Assembly (NCBI GenBank): GCA_002471345.1
Contig: DKPS01000047.1
Coordinates: forward strand, 31,023 to 95,022
DNA: 64,000 nt
Source: Saprospiraceae bacterium UBA7328
GTDB taxonomy: Bacteria; Bacteroidota; Bacteroidia; Chitinophagales; Saprospiraceae
Direction of reading: 5' to 3'
Shown piece after piece: positions 44,237 to 54,502 of the stretch. Both the position numbers and the translations under genes were made by a program. The stretch's first letter is position 1. The number at the start of each line of letters is the position of its first letter. Under the pieces are notes generated by a model. The model was not told the DNA's origin. It made no database searches and saw only the letters and a program-made list of their open reading frames with translations.

Positions 44237-46065
44237 ATGAAAATTATTGGACTGCTTATTCTTGCTTTCTTCATGCAGTTGATCTGTTTTGAAGTGATAG
44301 CTTCATCATATACAGATAGTTTAGAAAACCTAATTAATACTTCAGATAGAGCAGATGCCAATAGAGTAAAATGGCTGAATCTATTGGCAGCTGAATTGAC
44401 AAATGAAGATCTTCCAAAAGCATTACACTATGCTGAAGAAGCCAAATCACTAAGTGTGGTTCTAGATGATGATCTTGGGACATTGGATGCATTCAGCAAT
44501 CTTGCTTGGATCCTCCATACAATGTCAGATGATGAAAAAGCTAATCTCATGGCTGATAGTGCTATTCTATTGAGTACTGAAATTGGATTGGATTTTTATC
44601 TAAAAGGAGCGAGAATAGCCGAAGAGAATGAAATGTGGAATACTGCAGCAGGTCTCATTGGTAATACTGGAAGCCTTCACTATCTCCTTAGAAATCATGA
44701 TGAAGCGCTAAAATATGCTACAAAGGCTGTTGAGTTATTCAAAAAAGTAGGAAATAGAAAAGGTGTAGGTGGATCTACTACTACGATAGGGAACGTAAAA
44801 TATAGACAAGGCAAATATCAGGAAGCATTAGATACATTTCTTAATGTATTAAAGATACGTGAGGATCTGGTAAGAGAGGGTTAACATTTGCTTATTCTAA
44901 TTTAGGGAAGTGTTACATCAAATTAGGTGACCTTGAAAAAGGAAGAACATACTATTTTAAGTGCCTTGAGTTAAGGCAAGAGTTGGGATTTAAATTTGGA
45001 GTCATGACTATGTCTAGAACTTTAGCTAGGTCATACCTAAGTACTAAAGAATATGACAAAGCCAAAGAATATGGGCAATCCTCCTTAACAAAAGCACAGC
45101 GAATTGGATCATATTCAGAGATTACATCTTCCTACGGAGTGTTAGCAAATATCTATAGCGAAACAGGTCAATACAACAAAGCCTTTGAATATCAAAAGCA
45201 ATATTCGATTTACAGAGATAGCTTACTCAATGAGAATAAAGCTAAACAAATCAGTGAAATTCAAACGCTCTACGAAACTGAGAAGAAAGAAAAACAAATA
45301 CTAGAACAAGAGAATGATATTCTTTCCCTGACCAATAACAATACTAAAATCACTACGCAAAGAAATTACATTATGGCAGGATCAATGGCATTAGGCCTTT
45401 TTGGCTTGTTCGGTTTCCAATGGAACAAAGTTAGAAAGGAAAGGAATGACAAAAAGGAATTTGCTGAAGCTCTTATTTATGCTCAAGAAGAAGAACGAAA
45501 ACGATTAGCTAGAGACTTACATGATGGAGTAGGGCAGTCATTACTACTCATTAAAAAGCAACTAGAATCTACCTCCCAAGTGACTTTAGAAAATCAAAAT
45601 TTGATATCAGAAACACTTCAAGAAGTACGGACCATATCTCAAGATCTACATCCATTTCAATTAGAGAAATTTGGTCTCACTTCTGCTATTGAAAATAGTA
45701 TCCAAAAGGTTGAATCTTCTACTGACATTTTCATAACAAAGGAGATTGATAATATTGATAAAATGCTCAGTGATAAAGCAGAAATAAACCTTTATAGAAC
45801 GATCCAAGAGGCAATGAGTAATATCGTAAAACATGCAGAAGCCACCGCCGCTCAGCTTATTATCAAAAAAACAAATAGTGAAATCTCCATTCAGATAAAA
45901 GACAATGGGAAAGGATTTGATCCAGAATTAGCAATAGTAACATCGAAGAGCTTAGGACTGAGGACTATGCAAGAACGAATATCTGCTGTTGGGGGGGAGC
46001 TGAAAATTATGAAGGGGGAGAATGGAGGCAGTGTCGTGGACATTTATTTGAATGTGGCGAGTTAA
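44237..46065 (+). pseudogene. TPR sensor histidine kinase split by one frameshift
   Basis: Frame 1 from the ATG at 44237 gives a signal peptide and TPRs (ALHYAEEAKSLS, DEALKYATKAVELF, YQEALDTFLNVLKIRE) and stops at 44884. The next TPR continues without a gap in the -1 frame (LTFAYSNLGKCYIKLGDLEK), followed by more TPRs, a transmembrane helix (YIMAGSMALGLFGLFGF), HisKA_3 (RKRLARDLHDGVGQSLLL) and a HATPase domain (AMSNIVKHAEA, IKDNGKGFD) to 46065. The join is near 44866-44880, where GATCTGGTAAGAG appears to lack 1 (or 4) bases relative to the usual L-G-D-K repeat. It is a real pseudogene or a sequence error. Likely partner: the response regulator at 48962. Confidence 0.87.
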
Positions 46066-46148
46066 CTAGTCTCGAATCAACAAAATATCAATCAAACTCT
46101 TTCGTCTTATAATCGAACAATTTATTTTTAAGGACAAAACATAATCTA

Positions 46149-46595
46149 ATGAATCTTAAAAAGATCCTTTTTGGTAGCGTCTTACTTGGTGGACTTGCCT
46201 TTGGTGGGTTTAAAGTATACTCGTCTATGGCTTGTTGCTCCTCTACAGCAGCTACTTCAGGATGTACACCATCAAATTGTCGAGGTGCCAAAACGAAATT
46301 TGGAGAAGCTAAAGTTATCAGTGAATTAAGACTTGACCTGATAGACCTAAAGGCAGATATGGAAAAATCAAAAAATCCATCATTTGATTCTAAATGGTAT
46401 GATATCCATGGTATCATAGGTGATTCTGATTCTGAGAGTTTAGAGATTATAGTGAAAGAGGTTCAAAAAATTGAAAAAGCTTTTGAAGAAAAGCTGAATC
46501 ATGAATCAGGGAATTTTGAATTGCCTGAAAATAAGGCAAAACAAATTACATACTTGACTGAACGGATAGAGGGCCTAAAAAAGCAGCTGTCTTAA
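46149..46595 (+). CDS. Small membrane-anchored protein with Cys-rich segment
   Basis: 148 residues. N-terminal transmembrane or signal segment (ILFGSVLLGGLAFGGFKVYS), then a Cys cluster (MACCSSTAATSGCTPSNCRG) and a helical C-terminal domain (~55-148, rich in Lys/Glu: LRLDLIDLKADMEKS, IVKEVQKIEKAFEEKL). Not recognised. The four Cys in 16 residues could bind a metal or a cluster. It is followed by a strong terminator; its upstream neighbour is the frameshifted kinase (~80 bp). Confidence 0.7.
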   Translation: MNLKKILFGSVLLGGLAFGGFKVYSSMACCSSTAATSGCTPSNCRGAKTKFGEAKVISELRLDLIDLKADMEKSKNPSFDSKWYDIHGIIGDSDSESLEIIVKEVQKIEKAFEEKLNHESGNFELPENKAKQITYLTERIEGLKKQLS

Positions 46596-46620
46596 GTCTT
46601 CTATAAAATGAATATATTAT

Positions 46621-46666
46621 AAAAGAACCCTGAAATCCTTTTGGAATTTAGGGTTCTTTTATTTTG
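46621..46666. terminator. Strong terminator after the Cys-rich small protein
   Basis: AAAAGAACCCTGAAATCC (46621-46638) pairs, with one wobble and one mismatch, with GGAATTTAGGGTTCTTTT (46643-46660) around TTTT; the plus strand runs into T-rich sequence. It can work on both strands. Confidence 0.85.
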
Positions 46667-46701
46667 AATACATCATTAAGTGAAATCTTATCGCATTAGA
46701 A

Positions 46702-47751
46702 ATGAGCCAACCTAAATTTATTTTTAGAAAGATTGTAAGTCTCTCGATAGCAGTGAGCTTCATATTGCTTATGATCACTGGAGTGTTGTCATATTTCAAG
46801 GAATATTCTCGAGTCTTAGCTACTCTGCATACCACTTGTGGTTTCCTATTCTCATTGGGTATACTCTTTCACATTTCAAATAATCTTTCACCTATAACAA
46901 ACTATTTAAAAGGTTATATAATACTTCCTATTTTCCTATCTGTAGGCATGATCTTTACCGGAGCTTATTTTCAGATCTTTCCTTTTAAACTCATGATGGA
47001 TATAGGAGCCAAATTAAAAGCAAACTCTGGGAAAGAGCTCAATTTATCTCAATATGAAATAGCAACCATGGATATCAATAATGATATTCAATTGACCATT
47101 GATTTGCTAAGATCAGAGCATTATTGGCATCCACAAATGGCGGTGTGGGTGGAGGACACATTGGGTAATTATCTAGAATCTCTATTTGTTTCAAAAGCTA
47201 CTGCTCAAGGGCTATTCTTTGGGGGGAGAAGTAAAGACAATTTTAAAACGGCCGATCAGAATAAAGAGAAAAGCAATGACTATAGAAGAGTAGATGCACT
47301 GCCAATATGGTCCCATAAAAGAGGTGTGCAATATACTGATGGAATGTATGTGCCCACTAAAGAGGAGCCCTTGCCAGATGCTATAACGGGAGCGACATTT
47401 ATTGATAATTTTATGCTGCTGTCATCAATGGATGGTGATTCAAAATTTAAATTAAGAATAGAGCTAAATGTTGCGTTTGATGACAACGAGTACTATTCTG
47501 AATATGACTTCCCTGATGACGAAATATTTCACAACGGAACAGGGCAATTAGGCCAACCTTCGATATTGTTTGGAGCGGAAATCAATATGAATGATAATAA
47601 AGAATATTATTTATTGAACCTAATAGGGCATGGTCACCATTCAGGTCAAAATGGACTTATCTATGAAGATTTTTCTTCACTCACAACGGCATTGGAAATA
47701 GTGGAACGAATAGTGGTTGGGGTGAAGATGAAGGTGTCAAATAATGAATAG
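46702..47751 (+). CDS. Membrane protein with DUF4405-like anchor and DUF2271-like domain
   Basis: 349 residues. Two or three N-terminal transmembrane helices with histidines near the membrane (YSRVLATLHTTCGFLFSLGI.., LFHISNN) resemble DUF4405/cytochrome b561-type anchors. The soluble part from ~150 resembles DUF2271 proteins: HPQMAVWVEDTLGNYLESLF, WSHKRGVQYTDGMYVP, LPDAITGATF. Such proteins occur in flavinylation or thiamine-biosynthesis-like (ApbE) redox gene sets. No ApbE is near. It may be an electron-transfer or metal-linked membrane protein. Moderate certainty on the family. Confidence 0.65.
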   Translation: MSQPKFIFRKIVSLSIAVSFILLMITGVLSYFKEYSRVLATLHTTCGFLFSLGILFHISNNLSPITNYLKGYIILPIFLSVGMIFTGAYFQIFPFKLMMDIGAKLKANSGKELNLSQYEIATMDINNDIQLTIDLLRSEHYWHPQMAVWVEDTLGNYLESLFVSKATAQGLFFGGRSKDNFKTADQNKEKSNDYRRVDALPIWSHKRGVQYTDGMYVPTKEEPLPDAITGATFIDNFMLLSSMDGDSKFKLRIELNVAFDDNEYYSEYDFPDDEIFHNGTGQLGQPSILFGAEINMNDNKEYYLLNLIGHGHHSGQNGLIYEDFSSLTTALEIVERIVVGVKMKVSNNE

Positions 47752-47902
47752 CAGCTAGAGTTTTGTATCAATAATTGGAGGAAATGAAGCTATAAAGAAA
47801 TATGCTTCAAATTTTAATATGTATTCAGCCATCGACAATTGACGAAATTTCACTTTGAAAAGGGCGAATATTCATAATTAGGCATTGAATACTTCGAGAA
47901 CT

Positions 47903-48876
47903 ATGATTAAGTACTTTTCAATTCTGGTTAGTTTGTTATTGTGTACCTCTTTCCTTATGAGTCAACCTGAAATGACTGTATGGAGAATTGTGGACGAAGG
48001 TGCACATGATCATCACCAAAATCCACCAGAGCTGTATGCTTGTGGTTCTTACTATTTTTTCTTTCTGATAATGTTATAGAATCTACATGGTCGTTAAAAA
48101 ATGAAGGTGATGAAAACTTGATTATTCAATTGCCATTGACTTTTAGGGAAAGCCCATCTACAAGCATTACAATTTCTAAGCAACCTGAAAAATCAATTTT
48201 GAAACCTGGAGAAGAAACTCATTTTAGAGTTCAATATGATTTTAATGCTATACATGGAGATAAGTTTTTAGAGATTGAATGTAATGACCCAAACTATAAG
48301 AATTGTGGTATTCTGATGGGAGGAAATATTACCTCATGCATGTGTATATGTAACAGTAATAATTTGACCCAAAGTACAGGAGGAGGATGTGGAAATCTGG
48401 TCGGAACCTCAATTGGAATTGTATTAAATAATGCTATGTGTCCTGGAGAGGGTGTAGCTTGTAATCCAATCTCAATAAGCGATCCTTGTGATTGTGCTAA
48501 CTCCATTATTACTTCTGGTGTTTTTTTATTTAGAGATACATTAAAAGTGAATACGATTCCTGGTGCTGCAATGACAGTGACGGCCAACAATGGTGGATTC
48601 ATGGATAACACAAATACTCTGATCACTGGCCCTATAGGGAATGCGGATGGTTCTGGATTGTTCACCTACGTATTCTATAGGCCACCATCTACAGTAGCTG
48701 ATATCATCATCAACGGTACTCCTTTTGTTAGTCCAGCAGCCTGTCCTGCAGAGTCTACTTGTACGGCGGCAGTTCCTACTTTATCACAATGGAGTCTCAT
48801 AATTTTGTTTTTGATCATGCTCGTAGTTGGAATCGTTACAATTCAATCTAAAAGCACTGTAGCTCAAGAAGCATAA
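47903..48876 (+). pseudogene. IPTL-CTERM-type surface protein with one frameshift
   Basis: ATG at 47903 with signal peptide (MIKYFSILVSLLLCTSFLMS). Frame 1 reads into ACGSYYFFFLI and stops at 48079, while the -1 frame continues DNVIESTWSLKNEGDENLII, an Ig-like choice-of-anchor D strand pattern (QPEKSILKPGEETHFRVQYD), then a Cys-rich domain. The C-terminus is AVPTLSQWSLIILFLIMLVV plus a short basic tail, a good IPTL-CTERM sorting signal (PTL-S-W, then a transmembrane helix). The join is in the T6 run at 48055-48060 (TAT TTT TTC); one extra T restores the full frame. It could be an assembly error, decay or frameshifting. Confidence 0.82.
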
Positions 48877-48961
48877 AAAAGGATGTACAAATCCCGTGTA
48901 AGATTGTTAAAGTGACTTGTGCATTAGCCCTTTATCTTTTTTTCATATTATACTTAGTGAT

Positions 48962-49591
48962 ATGATTAAAGTTTTCAATGCTGATGACCACCCTATACTC
49001 CGAAAAGGGGTAACAGACCTTTTGGTTCAGACAGATGATATAGAGTGGTTAGGAAGTGCAGGTGATGGTCAAGAATCCTTAGTCAAGATAAGAGCCCTGA
49101 AACCTGATATCGCAATATTAGATATAGAAATGCCCCACTATACAGGTCTTGACGTAGCGCGAATCCTAATAGATGAAAAAGTTGATACTAAATTCATTCT
49201 CCTCACTTTATTCAAGGATGAGTCTTTTTTTAAAAGTGCTTTGGCGATGGGCATTATGGGATACTTATTGAAAGAAAGTAGTGAGAATGAAATAATAGAC
49301 TGTATTAGATCAGTTCATTCAGGAAGACCTTATGTCAACCCCTCCTTGACCTACCTCCTTATAAAAGCTGAATCTAATTCTACCTTAGATAAACTATCTG
49401 ATAAGGAAGTTAACATACTAAAACTCATTGCACGCCAAAAGACTTCAGCGGAAATTGGAGATATGCTTTTTATAAGCCCAAAGACCGTAACAAATCATCG
49501 AAATAATATCAGCAAGAAGCTCGATCTAGATGGAAAGCAGAATGCATTGCTAAAATGGGCAATGGAAAATAAAAATCTACTTGTCAACTAA
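48962..49591 (+). CDS. NarL-type response regulator
   Basis: 209 residues from the ATG at 48962, preferred over an upstream non-ATG start. Intact receiver (FNADDHPIL, Asp54 in AILDIEMPHYTG, Thr in LLTLFKD, Lys in YLLKES) and LuxR HTH (LSDKEVNILKLIARQKTSAE, SPKTVTNHRNNISKKL). The nearest kinase is the TPR histidine kinase at 44237-46065, which could be its partner. It follows the IPTL-type protein in the same direction and may regulate it. Confidence 0.9.
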   Translation: MIKVFNADDHPILRKGVTDLLVQTDDIEWLGSAGDGQESLVKIRALKPDIAILDIEMPHYTGLDVARILIDEKVDTKFILLTLFKDESFFKSALAMGIMGYLLKESSENEIIDCIRSVHSGRPYVNPSLTYLLIKAESNSTLDKLSDKEVNILKLIARQKTSAEIGDMLFISPKTVTNHRNNISKKLDLDGKQNALLKWAMENKNLLVN

Positions 49592-49610
49592 TCAAGAGAA
49601 TGAACTTTAT

Positions 49611-50945
49611 TTATGTCTTAATAAATTTTGATACGAAGATTTTCTTTTTAGAATATATTTTGATCCAATAAATACCTGATGATAGTTGGCTAATATCAAA
49701 TTCATTAGTACCTCTAGTTTCGCCAAAGTTTAATTGAACCTGACCTCGAATATCCAAGATTTGTAGTGTCTCAATTTCTTCTAAATCGTCATCATTTATT
49801 CTGATCTTAAATTCGGCAGGATTAGGATAAATTGCTAAATCAGATAAAGTGATTTCCTTTGTAGAGATAATAGTATTACAAGATTGTAATGGAGCTTCAT
49901 CAAAGAGTACTCTTAGACCTTCCTCAGAATTATACATCTCAAAATTGTTATGACCGATATTGGGTATTTCTACTTTAGAATGAACTGACTTTACTTCTTC
50001 TCCAAAGGTTATTACAATGTGATTATAGTATATCCTTCCCCTCTCGTATCTATGATTACCAAAGGTCATAGCTCTACATGAACGTGGTAATGTGGAAGCA
50101 TTGGGATCATTGTCATTTTGACCAAGAAGGTATACCACTTCACGGCTACTATACCATTCTTTTATTTGTTCAGCACCAGCTCTAGTAGGGTAGACAAAGA
50201 GATCTTCAAGTCCAAAACTCCATTCATTATAATCAGGGCAATCAATATTAGGAATAGCAAACTCCGTTTCAGAACCACCTACCCTTCGCTCTGGAGACAT
50301 GTAGACATATGTACCAGGATTAGCTATGATACTTTTTGAAGATATTCCAGATTCAATACACAGAATTTCAAATATGGGAGAACTAGCCGTATATCTATTG
50401 GTGAATTGCCCACCAGCAGAATGCCCTGTAAAAACCAATTGCCTCAAATTTGGAAAGCTACGTAAAGCTCTCATTATCAACGTATCCTGCACCTCAAATG
50501 AAGGGATTCTAATATCGCGAGGGTTACTGCTTTCGTCTCTAGAATTTGATCCAGACTTCCACCCGTCTGATGACCAATACACATGATCTTCACTAAGACC
50601 ATGAAAATCTATATCGCTTTCAGTCAAATATTGTGGCGCTATAATAGCGGTAGAAGATACTTGCAGGGGACGTTGTGCTAATGCTGCTTTCATATTATCA
50701 AAATAGTCATCAGCATTACGATTTGTACCATGGACTACTATGACTAGATTGGTAATTCCTTGATGTTCACTTTGGAGAGGATGAGTAGAATAAAATCTAG
50801 ATGAAATTTTTATCCCATCTTTTTCAAAAGTAAGTTTGCTCTCAGCTATTACATCTATTTGAGAAGTAATAAAAAGCGGGCATAAGAAAATTGTAAAACA
50901 TCCAAAATGTAATATCCGCCGTGTTAGGAATTTTAAAGTAACCAT
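49611..50945 (-). CDS. Secreted alpha/beta hydrolase with T9SS type A sorting domain
   Basis: 444 residues with an N-terminal signal. Alpha/beta fold: NLVIVVHGTNRNADDYF, nucleophile elbow LVFTGHSAGGQFTNR (Ser in GHSAG), C-terminal His likely in IPNIGHNNF. The last ~80 residues are a T9SS sorting domain (LAIYPNPAEFKIRIN, GIYWIKIYSKKKIFVSKFI). It is probably an esterase, lipase or peptidase at the surface or in the medium. It is divergent from the PQQ dehydrogenase, with only ~54 bp between starts. Confidence 0.88.
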   Translation of the reverse strand: MVTLKFLTRRILHFGCFTIFLCPLFITSQIDVIAESKLTFEKDGIKISSRFYSTHPLQSEHQGITNLVIVVHGTNRNADDYFDNMKAALAQRPLQVSSTAIIAPQYLTESDIDFHGLSEDHVYWSSDGWKSGSNSRDESSNPRDIRIPSFEVQDTLIMRALRSFPNLRQLVFTGHSAGGQFTNRYTASSPIFEILCIESGISSKSIIANPGTYVYMSPERRVGGSETEFAIPNIDCPDYNEWSFGLEDLFVYPTRAGAEQIKEWYSSREVVYLLGQNDNDPNASTLPRSCRAMTFGNHRYERGRIYYNHIVITFGEEVKSVHSKVEIPNIGHNNFEMYNSEEGLRVLFDEAPLQSCNTIISTKEITLSDLAIYPNPAEFKIRINDDDLEEIETLQILDIRGQVQLNFGETRGTNEFDISQLSSGIYWIKIYSKKKIFVSKFIKT

Positions 50946-50999
50946 ATAATGAAGTTAAAGGATTCCTTATCTTTTCAGAACATTCAATACGAGTTAAGA

Positions 51000-53087
51000 A
51001 TGAAGAACCTTCTTTTATTTTCAATTTTAGTCATTGCTGCTTGTAATACATCAGAGAATATTAACTATGATGATTGGCAAGTATATCTAGGTGATAATAT
51101 GTCTTCCCAATATTCAGGTCTAGATCAAATCAATTCTGATAATGTGACAAATCTTAGAGTGGCATGGTCCTATTCATCTAATGATAAACATTCAGGTAAT
51201 AGATCTCAAATTCAATGTAACCCACTAATCATTGACGGGATATTGTATGGTACTTCCGCACAATTAAAGCTCTTTGCACTAAAAGGTGATACAGGAGAGG
51301 AAATTTGGACTTTTGACCCTTTTGATGGTAATTATCAAAGCTTTGGAATGGGTGTGAATAGAGGCCTAATGTATTTTGAAAATGGCGATAAAAAAAGAAT
51401 GTTCTATTCTGCTAATCAATACTTGTATAGTGTCGACATCGCAGATGGTACATTAGATTCTGGTTTTGGGGATGGAGGAAAATTAGATATGAAAAAAGGG
51501 TTAGGAAGAGATGTGGATAAGCTTTTTTTGAATAGTAATTCTCCCGGTGTAATCTATGGAGATCTTATTATCATGGGAAGTAGAGTATCCGAGAGCACTG
51601 GAGCTGCACCTGGTCACATCAGAGCTTTTGATGTCCATACAGGAGAGCAAAAATGGATGTTTAAGACTATACCGCACCCAGGAGAAATGGGTTATGATAG
51701 TTGGCCAAAAGAGGCATACCAAAAGTCTGGAGGTGCAAATGTGTGGGCAGGATTTAGTCTGGATAAGGAAAGAGGAATAGTATTCTGTCCTACAGGCTCA
51801 GCTTCCTTTGATTTCTATGGAGGAGACAGACATGGATCAAATCTCTTTGCCAATTGTATTCTGGCCTTGGATGCAAAGACAGGAGCTTATAAGTGGCATT
51901 ATCAGACTATACATCATGATGTTTGGGATAAAGACCTTCCAGCACCACCCAACCTTATGACCATTATGAAAGAGGGTAATGAAGTAGATGTAATAGCCCA
52001 GATAACTAAAAATGGATTTCTCTTTGTTTTAGATAGAGAAACAGGTGAACCTCTTTATCCGATAGATGAAATAGAAGTTCCGCAGTCAGACTTGAGAGGA
52101 GAGAAAACATCGCTGACCCAACCTGTGCCAAGTGGTTTTCCCAATTATGCGAGAACAACTTTGACTGAAGATGATCTTGCTGATAGAAACGAAGAAGCCT
52201 ATAATTATGCCAAGTCAATATGGGAACAATCCAAACCTTTTCATGCTTTCCAGCCTCCTAGTGAAGAAGGTACAATCATCTTCCCTGGGTTCGACGGAGG
52301 AGGAGAATGGGGCGGTGCTGCTCATGATCCAGTCAATGACATCATGTATATCAATAGCAGTGAAATGCCATGGCGTACAACAATGCTGGAAGTACGACCG
52401 CAGACAAAAGGTGAAGGTCTTTACAATATTCATTGTGGATCATGTCATGGTGCCCATTTTGAGGGAGGAGAGATGTTTGGTAATGTACCCACATTGGTAA
52501 ATCTGAAAGATCGACTCTCTGTAGAACAGTCTACAACCATTATAAAAGGAGGGAAAGGTGTAATGCCATCCTTTGCATTTATAGATGATCAAAATGCTGA
52601 AGCCATTTATAATTATATCAATGGAATGGAAATTGATGAAAAAACTGTAGTTATAGATTGGCCTTATCCATATCGAATGAGAGGTTATGAAAAACTATAC
52701 GCACCTGATGGATTTCCTATGATCAAACCACCATGGGGACAACTGACTGCAATAGATATGAATAAGAGGGAAATAAGTTGGCAGATTCCTTTGGGTGAGC
52801 ATAAAGAACTTGCTGAAAATGGAATGACTAATACAGGTACTGAAAACTATGGAGGCCCCATAGTTACATCTGGAAATATTGTTTTTATTGCAGCAACATC
52901 AGATGAGAGAATAAGAGCATTTGATAGTAGGACCGGAAAGGAATTATGGTCTTCTGATCTTCCAGCAGCTGGTTATGCCACTCCATCGACTTATTCTGTA
53001 AATGGTAAGCAATATGTAGTTATAGCATGTGGAGGTGGAAAATTAAGAACCAAGAGTGGTGATAGTTATGTGGCTTTCAGCCTGTAG
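51000..53087 (+). CDS. PQQ-dependent dehydrogenase lipoprotein with inserted cytochrome c domain
   Basis: About 695 residues from the ATG at 51000 (MKNLLLFSILVIAAC, lipobox IAAC); the earlier ATG at 50949 would bury the signal. Eight-bladed PQQ propeller motifs (GEEIWTFDP, IRAFDVHTGEQKWMFKT, LFVLDRETGEPLYP, GPIVTSGNIVFIAATSD, GKELWSSDLPA) are interrupted at ~residue 480-560 by a cytochrome c domain with CGSCHG and distal Met (GVMPSF). This matches membrane-anchored glucose/alcohol-type quinoprotein dehydrogenases that pass electrons to the respiratory chain. The substrate is unknown. Confidence 0.9.
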   Translation: MKNLLLFSILVIAACNTSENINYDDWQVYLGDNMSSQYSGLDQINSDNVTNLRVAWSYSSNDKHSGNRSQIQCNPLIIDGILYGTSAQLKLFALKGDTGEEIWTFDPFDGNYQSFGMGVNRGLMYFENGDKKRMFYSANQYLYSVDIADGTLDSGFGDGGKLDMKKGLGRDVDKLFLNSNSPGVIYGDLIIMGSRVSESTGAAPGHIRAFDVHTGEQKWMFKTIPHPGEMGYDSWPKEAYQKSGGANVWAGFSLDKERGIVFCPTGSASFDFYGGDRHGSNLFANCILALDAKTGAYKWHYQTIHHDVWDKDLPAPPNLMTIMKEGNEVDVIAQITKNGFLFVLDRETGEPLYPIDEIEVPQSDLRGEKTSLTQPVPSGFPNYARTTLTEDDLADRNEEAYNYAKSIWEQSKPFHAFQPPSEEGTIIFPGFDGGGEWGGAAHDPVNDIMYINSSEMPWRTTMLEVRPQTKGEGLYNIHCGSCHGAHFEGGEMFGNVPTLVNLKDRLSVEQSTTIIKGGKGVMPSFAFIDDQNAEAIYNYINGMEIDEKTVVIDWPYPYRMRGYEKLYAPDGFPMIKPPWGQLTAIDMNKREISWQIPLGEHKELAENGMTNTGTENYGGPIVTSGNIVFIAATSDERIRAFDSRTGKELWSSDLPAAGYATPSTYSVNGKQYVVIACGGGKLRTKSGDSYVAFSL

Positions 53088-53242
53088 AAGGAATTGAATT
53101 AATGAGTTAGATTTAAGAGAATCTATCAAAGCCTACATCGAGCAGTTTATAAATCGAAATCTTTTATTTATAAGAAATTCTATATCAAAGTGTGACATTT
53201 TGAGCTTGACTGCGAATAATGCTGTAAACACACCTATTAATT

Positions 53243-53749
53243 TTGGGCGACAACGAGGACAAATTCATTAGCATCTTAGAAAATCACAAGGGAATAATCT
53301 ATAAGATCACTAATTCTTATTGTAAGAATATATCAGATCAACAGGACCTGGTGCAAGAGATCATTCTTCAGTTATGGAAATCATATCCTAAATATGATAA
53401 TCAATACAAGTTATCTACTTGGATTTATAGAATTGCGCTGAATACCTCAATTTCCAACTACAGGAAAAATAAAGTCAGAAAAGAAAAAACTACAGAACTC
53501 ACTCCAATTTTGACAACTTCTGTAAATGAAGTAAGCCCTATGGAAGAAGAAAAATATTCTGACTTACAAAAGTTTATAAAGGAGCTTAAAGAGATAGATA
53601 AAGCGATCATTTTACTTTACCTAGATGATCTAAGCCAAAAAGAAATATCGAAGATTATGGGTATAACGTCTTCCAATGTAAGTACCAGAATCAATCGAAT
53701 AAAAATTAGCTTGAAACAAAAATTTAACACAAAAAATCATTCATCATGA
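53243..53749 (+). CDS. ECF-type RNA polymerase sigma factor
   Basis: 168 residues from a TTG at 53243; no ATG is available. Region 2: ISDQQDLVQEIILQLWKSYP, then LSTWIYRIALNTSISNYRK. Region 4: DKAIILLYLDDLSQKEISKI, then GITSSNVSTRINRIKISLKQ. The start codon of the next gene overlaps the stop (ATGA, 53746-53749), so the two are coupled; the membrane protein is a likely anti-sigma factor. Confidence 0.93.
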   Translation: MGDNEDKFISILENHKGIIYKITNSYCKNISDQQDLVQEIILQLWKSYPKYDNQYKLSTWIYRIALNTSISNYRKNKVRKEKTTELTPILTTSVNEVSPMEEEKYSDLQKFIKELKEIDKAIILLYLDDLSQKEISKIMGITSSNVSTRINRIKISLKQKFNTKNHSS

Positions 53750-54411
53750 AGGACACAGAATTAATGAATATATGGAAGTCATACGACGACAAACTTGACC
53801 AAGTATTGACCTTGAATAAGGAAATTATTCATGAGATGACTAAAGAGAAAATGAACAAGAACATACTCAGACTCAGATGGCCGAAAACTGCTACTATTTT
53901 AACTGGAATACCATTCACATTGCTTTGTTACTTTATAACTTTTGTAGGAGTAAAGGCACAAGCTGTTTTTGTCACATTTGGGTTTGGTGTCATAAGCATT
54001 GTAATGTCTGCTATGTTGATCAGCTATATGTATCATCTCTATCTGATCAATAAAATCAGTTGTACTGAAAAAGTTATGGATGTTCAAAAAGCATTAGCAG
54101 AGTTGAAAATTGCAAGCTTTCATTCCACTTGTATAGCCATCATTCAAATACCATTTTGGTCTATCTGTTGGGTCAGCTACAATGCATTAGTTCAATCTCC
54201 ATATTTGTATGGGGGAATTAATCTAATTGTCTTTTTGGCAATGTCTTACTTTACCTATTGGCTTTACCAGAACCTAACTATTCGAAATGTTGAAGATTCC
54301 AAAGTGAGTCAATTTTTCTTTTCTGGACCTGAATGGGAGCCAATATTAAAAGCATCTTCGATATTAGAACAATTGGATGGATATGAGGCTAATAGTAATA
54401 GAAAAGCATAA
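53746..54411 (+). CDS. Membrane protein, probable anti-sigma partner
   Basis: 221 residues. A short N-terminal cytosolic helix (MKDTELMNIWKSYDDKLDQV) is followed by four transmembrane helices (TGIPFTLLCYFITFVGV; FGFGVISIVMSAMLISYMYH; HSTCIAIIQIPFWSICWVSY; GGINLIVFLAMSYFTYWLYQ). It is coupled to the ECF sigma gene by a 4-bp overlap, the usual arrangement for an anti-sigma factor. No ZAS zinc motif was seen. The role follows from position only. Confidence 0.75.
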   Translation: MKDTELMNIWKSYDDKLDQVLTLNKEIIHEMTKEKMNKNILRLRWPKTATILTGIPFTLLCYFITFVGVKAQAVFVTFGFGVISIVMSAMLISYMYHLYLINKISCTEKVMDVQKALAELKIASFHSTCIAIIQIPFWSICWVSYNALVQSPYLYGGINLIVFLAMSYFTYWLYQNLTIRNVEDSKVSQFFFSGPEWEPILKASSILEQLDGYEANSNRKA

Positions 54412-54502
54412 TATCTTTCTATTTCTTTTAAGAAAGTAGGGTGTTCTTCATCTTATATGTTTTAAGGTTGAATGAAATTAGTTTCAGACTTAAAACATCA
54501 TC

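Noticed and set aside
51501..52500. Several plus and minus frames inside the PQQ dehydrogenase gene
   Set aside because: All are shadows of a clearly conserved protein with propeller and heme motifs.
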